Origin: Christiangramia sp.
GTDB taxonomy: Bacteria > Bacteroidota > Bacteroidia > Flavobacteriales > Flavobacteriaceae
Length of the DNA: 10,371 nt
NCBI GenBank assembly: GCA_024635735.1
Contig: JAGXII010000056.1
Location: 1-10,371, forward strand
Reading direction: 5' to 3'
In this document: in pieces, positions 5,140-10,371 of the stretch
How the letters are laid out: each line of letters starts with the position of its first letter
Position numbering within the stretch: the first letter of the stretch is position 1
Notes under the pieces: model-generated
What the model saw: only the letters and a program-made list of their open reading frames with translations
What the model was told of the DNA's origin: nothing
Databases searched by the model: none
Translations under genes and position numbers: made by a program

Positions 5140-5166
5140 AGAAGCTGAAACAAGTTCAGCTTGACG
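5140..5166 (+). repeat. 27-bp hairpin repeat, copy K, running into the xdhC 3' end
   Basis: Stem AAGCTGAA (5142-5149), loop ACAAG, stem TTCAGCTT (5155-5162), tail GACG (5163-5166); the pairing is perfect, with a compensated A-T pair where other copies have T-A. J and K point away from each other. The xdhC stop codon (5156-5158) and its last codons lie inside this repeat. On the minus strand the hairpin is followed by a T-rich stretch, so it could act as a weak terminator or 3'-end stabiliser of the xdhC message. Confidence 0.85.
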
Positions 5167-6316
5167 TTAATACTTTTTTAAAGCGGTTTTCCTTTTTTTC
5201 ATGAATTGGTGTAGACTTCTCCTTTAGAGGTCTTGCACTTTTTCCTGCCAAAACCGATTGAATTTCAGATAAAATCGAAAGCCCGATCTCTGCCGGGGTT
5301 TCCGCTCCAATTTCCAGTCCTACCGGAGCATGGATCTTTTGCAGAATTTCATCATTTAATTCAAATCCTTCTTCCTTCAAATCATCCAGCATTCTCTGGT
5401 ATTTTTTTAAAGGACCAAGGATTCCGATATAAGGTATCTTTTGCTCATTCAGCAACAGATTCAAAACCGCGAGATCGTAATTATAATTATGACTCATCAG
5501 CACAAAACAACTGCGGTGATCTATTTCGATATTTTTCAATGTTTCCTCAGGTTTCGAGACTATCACCTGGCAGGAACTGGTAAATCGCTCTTTATTCGCA
5601 TGAGTTGGCCTGCCATCAGTAACGATCACATCCCAGCCGAGCAATTCAGACTGTTGTGCAAGGATCTGGGCATCATTCCCGGCTCCAACAATAATAAGTT
5701 TTACCGGAGGCTGATAATTCTGAATGAAAATATGACTCTTTCCTTTTTGAAATGATAGCTCCGCAAAAACTGAACGCTTATCCTTAAATACCCATTGAGA
5801 TTGTTCAACAATTTGTTCCAATAATTCATGTTCCGGTTCCTTACCCCAAAAGTTTGATTTTTCATCAATGATCAGGAAAGTTCCAGACTTCTCTTTGTTT
5901 TTATCCAGATTAAACTGAACTGCAATTGTCAACGGATCCTTTTGAGCAATCACCTTTTTCAGCAATTCGCAGGGATTTATTTGGTCCTGATAATCTAAAG
6001 GTTCGAACAAAACCTGGATGATTCCATTGCAACCCAACTGGGCTCCAATTACCGCGTCATCTTCATCGCTGGTATCATATGTGATCAGCTTATTTTTTTG
6101 CTGGTGTAAGGCGTGCAAGGCCTTACGAAGCGCATCTCCTTCCAGGCATCCACCACTGATAGCTCCTGTGATATTCCCGAATTCATCTACCAGCATTCGG
6201 GCACCGGCTCTACGGTAAGAAGACCCTTCCACATGAACCACGGTAGCGAGAACACTTTGTGTCCCTCCACTTTTCAGAAGCTCATATTGCGCTATAATTG
6301 CATCCAGCTCTCTCAT
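5156..6316 (-). CDS. xdhC: XdhC-family Moco sulfuration/insertion chaperone
   Basis: XdhC proteins bind Moco, present it to a cysteine desulfurase for exchange of an oxo for a sulfido ligand, and hand it to a xanthine-oxidase-family apoenzyme. The 386-aa protein has the N-terminal XdhC/CoxI domain: SSYRRAGARMLV (32-43), GAISGGCLE with C57 (51-59), and GAQLGCNG with C96 (91-98). A C-terminal Rossmann domain has VGAGNDA (210-216), TDGRP (233-237), MSHNYNYD (274-281) and GAETPAEI (336-343). The start overlaps the cysteine desulfurase stop by four bases (ATGA), supporting a functional pair. The last codons and the stop come from hairpin repeat K, so the natural C-terminus may have been changed; the conserved domain ends well before it, and function is probably kept. 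Confidence 0.93.
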   Translation of the reverse strand: MRELDAIIAQYELLKSGGTQSVLATVVHVEGSSYRRAGARMLVDEFGNITGAISGGCLEGDALRKALHALHQQKNKLITYDTSDEDDAVIGAQLGCNGIIQVLFEPLDYQDQINPCELLKKVIAQKDPLTIAVQFNLDKNKEKSGTFLIIDEKSNFWGKEPEHELLEQIVEQSQWVFKDKRSVFAELSFQKGKSHIFIQNYQPPVKLIIVGAGNDAQILAQQSELLGWDVIVTDGRPTHANKERFTSSCQVIVSKPEETLKNIEIDHRSCFVLMSHNYNYDLAVLNLLLNEQKIPYIGILGPLKKYQRMLDDLKEEGFELNDEILQKIHAPVGLEIGAETPAEIGLSILSEIQSVLAGKSARPLKEKSTPIHEKKENRFKKVLTSS

Positions 6317-7467
6317 ACCACTGCTCTTTTTAACTGGTTCGCGGTATTTTTTATTTCTTCAGCGGCGAATTCGATATCTGAATTCCTTGTATTTCTTCCC
6401 AAACTGATCCGTAAAGAAGATAACGCCCGTTCATCGCTTAGACCCATCGCTTTTAAAACGTGGGAAGGTTCAATAGTATTCGAAGTACATGCCGAACCGC
6501 GAGAAACCGCAAGAGTATTCAGTTTTCTAATCAGTTGATTGCCATCAATATTCTCAAAAGAGATATTGGTCGTATTTGGTAACCTGTCAGCAGCCATGGA
6601 ATTGATCCTGCAAGCATTCGATACGAGTAAGAGTTCTTCCAGTTTATCTCGCAATTTTGATATTCTGATAGACTCAACCTCCATTTCATTAGTTGCTATT
6701 TCAGCAGCTTTTCCAAATCCTACGATTCCCGGAACATTCAATGTTCCAGGTCGCAGAGCTTTTTCCTGTCCGCCACCAAAAACCTGAGGTTCAATTTCAA
6801 TCTTATTTTTTTTGTTGATATATAAGGCGCCAACGCCTTTTGGCCCATAGATCTTATGAGATGAAAAGATGGCCATATCAATATTCAGTTTTGAGAGATC
6901 AACAGGTATTTTACCCACAGCCTGGGTGACATCACTCATCAGTTTTGATCCTTTACTATGAACTATTCTTTCGATTTTGTTCATAGGATGAATTAAGCCT
7001 GTTTCATTATTTGCCAGCATCAGGCAAACCAGAATCGTTTCTGAAGTAATAGAACTTTCCAATTCGCTAAGATCAATATTCCCATCAGAATCTACATTTA
7101 GATAAGTGACTTCAAAACCTTCAGTTTCCAGAGCTTTTACCGTATCCAGAATAGCTTTATGCTCGGTTTTACAGGTGATAATATGCTTTCCTTTTGAGTT
7201 ATTTCTTTTGCAATAACCAAATAAGGCCAGGTTCGCCGCCTCGGTGGCTCCTGAAGTAAAAGTGATCCCGGTTGGTTTACAGTTTATCAATCTGGCGATC
7301 TGTTCCCTGGAATTATCTATAGCTTCCTTGCTATCCCATCCAAAAACATGATCACTACTGGAATTCCCGAATTTATCGGTAAAATAAGGCAACATTGCAT
7401 CCACCACTCGCCTGTCAACCGGTGTGGTTGCATTGTAATCCAGATATATTTTCTTTTTTGATGTCAT
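6313..7467 (-). CDS. NifS/IscS-type cysteine desulfurase, probably dedicated to Moco
   Basis: A PLP enzyme that releases sulfur from L-cysteine as a protein persulfide. The 384-aa length is typical. The N-terminus KKIYLDYNATTPVD is characteristic. H103 (TEHKAI) stacks on PLP in the family, K205 in SSHKIYGPKG forms the PLP aldimine, and C327 in SRGSACTSN is the persulfide cysteine. It has RPGTLNVPG (239-247) where IscS has a similar R-S-G-T motif. Position next to xdhC with a four-base ATGA overlap recalls the Rhodobacter NifS4-XdhC pair, where the desulfurase sulfurates Moco on XdhC. It could also feed the MoeB rhodanese domain. No iscU or suf gene is nearby. The ATG at 7467 lies just behind the ModE-like palindrome and has no visible SD. 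Confidence 0.93.
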   Translation of the reverse strand: MTSKKKIYLDYNATTPVDRRVVDAMLPYFTDKFGNSSSDHVFGWDSKEAIDNSREQIARLINCKPTGITFTSGATEAANLALFGYCKRNNSKGKHIITCKTEHKAILDTVKALETEGFEVTYLNVDSDGNIDLSELESSITSETILVCLMLANNETGLIHPMNKIERIVHSKGSKLMSDVTQAVGKIPVDLSKLNIDMAIFSSHKIYGPKGVGALYINKKNKIEIEPQVFGGGQEKALRPGTLNVPGIVGFGKAAEIATNEMEVESIRISKLRDKLEELLLVSNACRINSMAADRLPNTTNISFENIDGNQLIRKLNTLAVSRGSACTSNTIEPSHVLKAMGLSDERALSSLRISLGRNTRNSDIEFAAEEIKNTANQLKRAVV

Positions 7468-7473
7468 TAATAC

Positions 7474-7503
7474 TAGCGTTATGTATTTGCGTATATATCG
7501 CTA
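7474..7503. promoter_or_regulatory. ModE-box-like operator upstream of the cysteine desulfurase-xdhC genes
   Basis: The palindrome is TAGCGTTATGTA, six bases (TTTGCG), TATATATCGCTA; 10 of 12 positions are symmetric between the half-sites. From memory, ModE boxes follow CG-n-TATATA, about six bases, TATATA-n-CG, which fits with one change (G for A in the left arm). It sits 6 bp upstream of the desulfurase ATG and 41 bp beyond the modE stop. A weak match to the Bacteroidota -7 element (TAAATTTT, minus strand, 7507-7514) lies just upstream, so a bound repressor would cover the transcription start; no -33 TTG is evident. The role is inferred from the site and the adjacent ModE-like gene. Confidence 0.65.
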
Positions 7504-7544
7504 ATTAAAATTTAAGCTCAGGATTATCCGTAAGCCTATAATTT

Positions 7545-7883
7545 TTATTTTAAAACTTTAATCAAATCGGTTTGCTGGTCAACAAGTTCATCGATTTTCT
7601 TCTGCAGACTTTCATACTCATTAATAATTTCCAAACCTACCGGAGTAACTTCAGCTCCTCCTCCATGCTGACCTCCTTTTTTCAGAATAACCAAAGGCAC
7701 TTCAGCATGCTGATTCAACCTCTGAACCAGTTCCCAGGCTTTTCTATAAGACATATTCATTTGTCCCGCAGCCTTAGATAACGAACCTTCCTTATTAATT
7801 CGTTTTAAAAGTTCATTGGGACCAGGTCCATAAAACTTCTCTCCTTCATCCTCAACCCAAAATTTAACTTTGATCTTTTTCAT
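7545..7883 (-). CDS. ModE-like winged-helix regulator without molybdate-binding domain
   Basis: The 112-aa protein matches the N-terminal DNA-binding domain of ModE. The helix-turn-helix is about residues 33-60 (GSLSKAAGQMNMSYRKAWEL), followed by the wing with GGQHGGGAEVTPVG, the family's G-x-GGGA-x-(L/V)-T-x-x-G motif. A final helix (about 85-112) may serve dimerisation. E. coli ModE is about 260 aa and has two C-terminal Mop/TOBE domains that bind molybdate; they are absent and the gene stops cleanly, so this is a natural short form rather than a frameshift. It follows iorB by 16 bases with no SD. The palindrome just downstream is a plausible target, giving autogenous-type control of the downstream Moco genes. 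How it would sense molybdenum is unknown. Confidence 0.88.
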   Translation of the reverse strand: MKKIKVKFWVEDEGEKFYGPGPNELLKRINKEGSLSKAAGQMNMSYRKAWELVQRLNQHAEVPLVILKKGGQHGGGAEVTPVGLEIINEYESLQKKIDELVDQQTDLIKVLK

Positions 7884-7899
7884 ATTTGAAAGGATCAGT

Positions 7900-10176
7900 T
7901 TAGGTTTTCAAATCGCTACCTGCATTTTTTAATTCATGAATAAATGGTTGTTTATAAAACCTTTTGCCGGTCGCCTTATAAAGAGCATTTGCCAAAGCTC
8001 CCTGAACAGGAGGAAATGGCGGTTCTCCAAGTCCGGTAGGATCAATTCCATTATCAACAAAATGAACATCTATTTTTTTAGGTGCCTGCTTGTGACGAAT
8101 CAAATCATAAGTGTCAAAATTATTTTTCTGCGGGACACCATCTTTAAAGGTCATTTCACTATAAAGTGCATGGCCAATTCCATCGATGGTTCCACCTTCC
8201 ACCATATTTGTGGCAGCATCGGGATTCACCACGATTCCGCAGTCAACAGCACAGGTAACTTTATCTATAATTGGATCATTGCCCTTGATAGACATATCCA
8301 GGATCTGAGCGACATAAGAGTTATGGCAGTAATAAGCAGAAACACCACGACTTAAATTAGAATTTCCCTTATCCCAGCCTGATTTATCCCTGGCAATCTT
8401 CAATACGCCAGCATATCTGGCCGCATCATAATCATTATCTTTTCCTACCGGGTCAGTCTCGGCACGCTTAAGCATATCCAATCTAAACTGAATAGGATCT
8501 TTACCCATTTCCTCTGACAGTTCATCTAAAAATGACTGTTCAGCTCCAGCAATGAAATTAGAACGCGGAGCTCTGAATGCCCCGGTTGAAATATTTGATT
8601 CAAGACTCCAGCTTTCTGCGAGATAATTATCTACGGCACCTGCCGGAAAACGATTAGCGAAAAGCGGACTTTCCGGAATTCCACCGGCATTCACATGAAA
8701 AGCAGTAAGCTTATTGTTCGCATCCAGCGCAGCACGATATTTTATATGATAAGCCGGGCGATATACACCATTGGTCATATCATCTTCACGGGAATAAACA
8801 AGTTTGATTGGTTTTCCCATTTTCTGAGAGATCACAGCAGCTTCTACCAGGAAGTGACCATAAAGCCTACGTCCAAAACCGCCTCCCATTCTCGTCATCT
8901 GTATATCAATATTTTCAAGATCGAAGCCAAGGCGTTTATTTACACTTTTTTCACCATATTCCGGAGTTTGAATAGGTCCTAATAAGACAGCCTTGTCATC
9001 TGTTACATCAGCGAAAAAGTTCATCGGCTCCATGCAATTATGCGCCAGGAACGGGCAGGTATAAGAACGTTCGATTACCCGGGCTGCATTTTTAAATGCC
9101 TTCTCGGGATCACCATCTTTCCTTACCACTTCTGAATTTTTCGAGCCTACTTCGGCCATTAGAGTATTGTGAATATCACTACTTTCAAGTCCGCTGGCAC
9201 CAGCCATTCCGGCCGATTTCTCCAAAATTTGAATCTGTTTGGTCAATTCGGGATTCAGATCCCACTCCACCTTTAGTTCTTTTTTAGCCTGCATTACCTG
9301 CCAGGTAGATTCACCCACAACAACCACCAGTTTTGAGAAGGCAGCCACATCACTCCATTCTTTCTCCATATCTTCCGGATAGGTGTCTATGGTAAAAACA
9401 TCAGTGATTCCGGGCATTTCTTTAACCTTTTCAGCATCCATAGATTTGAATTGCATTCCGAAGGCCGGTGGCTGTACCACCATCGCGATAAGCATTTCGT
9501 CTTTATAGGTGTCCAGACCATAAAGAGGCTGACCTGTCACAATTTTCTTAGCATCTACATTTTTCCTGGAGGTACCAATTATTTTGAAATTATCATTATC
9601 CTTTAATTCTACTTCTTCCGGAACTTCAACCTGAGCGGCAGCTTTAGCGATTTCGCCATAACCTATAGTACGATCGCTGCCTTTATGTTTTATTACTCCT
9701 TTTTCAACAGTAAGTTCAGAAACCGGAACCTCCCATTGATCTGCCGCAGCAGTAAGTAGCATTTTTCTTGCAGTTGCCCCGGCTGTTCTCAAAGACTCCC
9801 ATCCCTGGCGGATAGACTGACTCCCACCGGCAAGCTGTCTTGTGAAAACATCAGTATTTAAAGGCGCTTGTTCTACAATTACATTATTCCAGTCTACATC
9901 AAGTTCTTCTGCCACAATCATCGGCATGGAAGTTTTTACGTTTTGACCAATTTCCGGATTTGGAGAATAAATAGTAACAATACCATTATCTCCAATTTTT
10001 AAATAACCGTTCAGTTCAAACCACTCATCAGGCATTTGCATTGCCATTTCTTCCGAACCTTCTTCAGTAGCTCTTTTACATGCCAGCCAGTTAAAACCAA
10101 TGATAAGTCCGCCACTGGCAAAAGAAACACTTTTGATAAAGGATCTTCTGCCTATTCCTGTTTTTACTTTACTCAT
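7900..10176 (-). CDS. IorB-type molybdenum hydroxylase large subunit, Tat-exported
   Basis: The molybdopterin-binding subunit of a xanthine-oxidase-family enzyme of the isoquinoline 1-oxidoreductase beta-subunit type; the substrate is unknown. The 758 aa fit the IorB group. The N-terminus has a Tat signal (GRRSFIK at 9-15, then a hydrophobic stretch 19-31 with GGLIIGF), so folded enzyme should be exported. Cys33 in NWLAC could be a lipidation site, though the lipobox is imperfect. Conserved motifs include LAHNCMEPMN (377-386), GGGFGRR (431-437), GAFRAPRS (532-539) and GLGEPP (715-720), whose E718 corresponds to the catalytic glutamate that activates water. The small subunit is 27 bases upstream; modE is 16 bases downstream. 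MocA and XdhC downstream fit a sulfurated MCD cofactor. Confidence 0.93.
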   Translation of the reverse strand: MSKVKTGIGRRSFIKSVSFASGGLIIGFNWLACKRATEEGSEEMAMQMPDEWFELNGYLKIGDNGIVTIYSPNPEIGQNVKTSMPMIVAEELDVDWNNVIVEQAPLNTDVFTRQLAGGSQSIRQGWESLRTAGATARKMLLTAAADQWEVPVSELTVEKGVIKHKGSDRTIGYGEIAKAAAQVEVPEEVELKDNDNFKIIGTSRKNVDAKKIVTGQPLYGLDTYKDEMLIAMVVQPPAFGMQFKSMDAEKVKEMPGITDVFTIDTYPEDMEKEWSDVAAFSKLVVVVGESTWQVMQAKKELKVEWDLNPELTKQIQILEKSAGMAGASGLESSDIHNTLMAEVGSKNSEVVRKDGDPEKAFKNAARVIERSYTCPFLAHNCMEPMNFFADVTDDKAVLLGPIQTPEYGEKSVNKRLGFDLENIDIQMTRMGGGFGRRLYGHFLVEAAVISQKMGKPIKLVYSREDDMTNGVYRPAYHIKYRAALDANNKLTAFHVNAGGIPESPLFANRFPAGAVDNYLAESWSLESNISTGAFRAPRSNFIAGAEQSFLDELSEEMGKDPIQFRLDMLKRAETDPVGKDNDYDAARYAGVLKIARDKSGWDKGNSNLSRGVSAYYCHNSYVAQILDMSIKGNDPIIDKVTCAVDCGIVVNPDAATNMVEGGTIDGIGHALYSEMTFKDGVPQKNNFDTYDLIRHKQAPKKIDVHFVDNGIDPTGLGEPPFPPVQGALANALYKATGKRFYKQPFIHELKNAGSDLKT

Positions 10177-10203
10177 TTTACTCGATTTTAATTAAACTGA
10201 AGA

Positions 10204-10371
10204 TTATGATAATTGTGAATCTGAAGCCGTTTTAATGGCAGCCTTTATTCTTGTATAGGTTCCGCAACGGCAAATATTACCGTTCATGGCATTTTCAATT
10301 TCTTCATCACTGGGACTCGGATTACGTTTTAGCAATGCCGAAGCAGTCATGATCTGACCAGCCTGGCAATA
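10204..10371 (-). CDS. IorA-type [2Fe-2S] small subunit, C-terminal part (cut by window edge)
   Basis: This is the electron-transfer subunit that pairs with the IorB-type protein. The last 55 codons are visible, starting YCQAGQIMTASALL, which is the segment just after the first Cys of the C-x2-C pair, so C2 here is its second member. NGNICRCGTY then supplies C34 and C36. These four cysteines bind the helical-domain [2Fe-2S] cluster nearest the Mo site in this family. The plant-ferredoxin-like N-terminal domain lies beyond the right edge. The stop is 27 bases before the iorB start, indicating one operon. These subunits normally lack a signal and travel with the Tat-bearing large subunit; that is family knowledge, not visible here. 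Confidence 0.93.
   Translation of the reverse strand, partial: YCQAGQIMTASALLKRNPSPSDEEIENAMNGNICRCGTYTRIKAAIKTASDSQLS

Noticed and set aside
4957..5148. 63-codon plus-strand ORF ending in VILNLFQDLI
   Set aside because: It is antisense to mocA and its end is a translation of hairpin repeat J.
8695..8982. Plus-strand ORFs opposite iorB and the other large genes
   Set aside because: They are antisense shadows of well-supported genes with no recognisable domains, and the opposite frame is strongly conserved protein.

Overview
The window looks like a chromosomal segment of a Bacteroidota bacterium, most likely a marine Flavobacteriaceae (Gramella/Christiangramia-like). This is inferred from moderately low GC, a fused MoaC-MoaB protein, mostly absent Shine-Dalgarno signals, and hairpin repeats of a kind common in that group; no rRNA or marker gene confirms it. 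Every supported gene lies on the minus strand, so transcription runs from the right edge to the left edge.

Layout in transcription order: the 3' end of an IorA-type [2Fe-2S] subunit (10371-10204); a Tat-exported IorB-type molybdenum hydroxylase large subunit (10176-7900); a single-domain ModE-like regulator (7883-7545); a 77-bp gap holding a strong ModE-box-like palindrome (7474-7503); a NifS-type cysteine desulfurase (7467-6313); XdhC (6316-5156); a short hairpin-repeat block; a MocA-type cytidylyltransferase (5067-4459); MoaD (4462-4226); a MoeB-rhodanese protein (4226-3216); a roughly 730-bp island of hairpin repeats enclosing a small GIY-YIG nuclease gene (2659-2949); MoaE (2471-2028); the MoaC-MoaB fusion (2027-1131); MoaA (1138-146); and the start of MoeA (146-1, cut by the window edge).

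Together the genes form a nearly self-contained unit for a xanthine-oxidase-family enzyme. MoaA and MoaC make cyclic pyranopterin monophosphate. MoaD and MoaE, recharged by MoeB, make molybdopterin. The MoaB domain and MoeA adenylylate it and insert molybdenum. MocA adds CMP to give the MCD cofactor. The cysteine desulfurase and XdhC supply and insert the terminal sulfido ligand into cofactor destined for IorAB. The ModE-like protein probably ties part of the operon to molybdate through the palindrome. Most gene junctions overlap or touch, typical of one translationally coupled operon.

The least ordinary part is the repeat family. Eleven copies (ten complete, one truncated) of a 27-bp unit, an 8-bp stem with a 5-base loop followed by GACG, occur only at two junctions of the operon. 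Copies differ mainly by paired, compensatory stem changes, mostly alternate in orientation, and in one place form 90-bp tandem units. They surround a GIY-YIG nuclease gene, and the whole island is bracketed by a near-perfect 20-bp duplication of the moeB/moaE junction. This resembles REP/RAYT systems, but with a GIY-YIG protein as the candidate partner.
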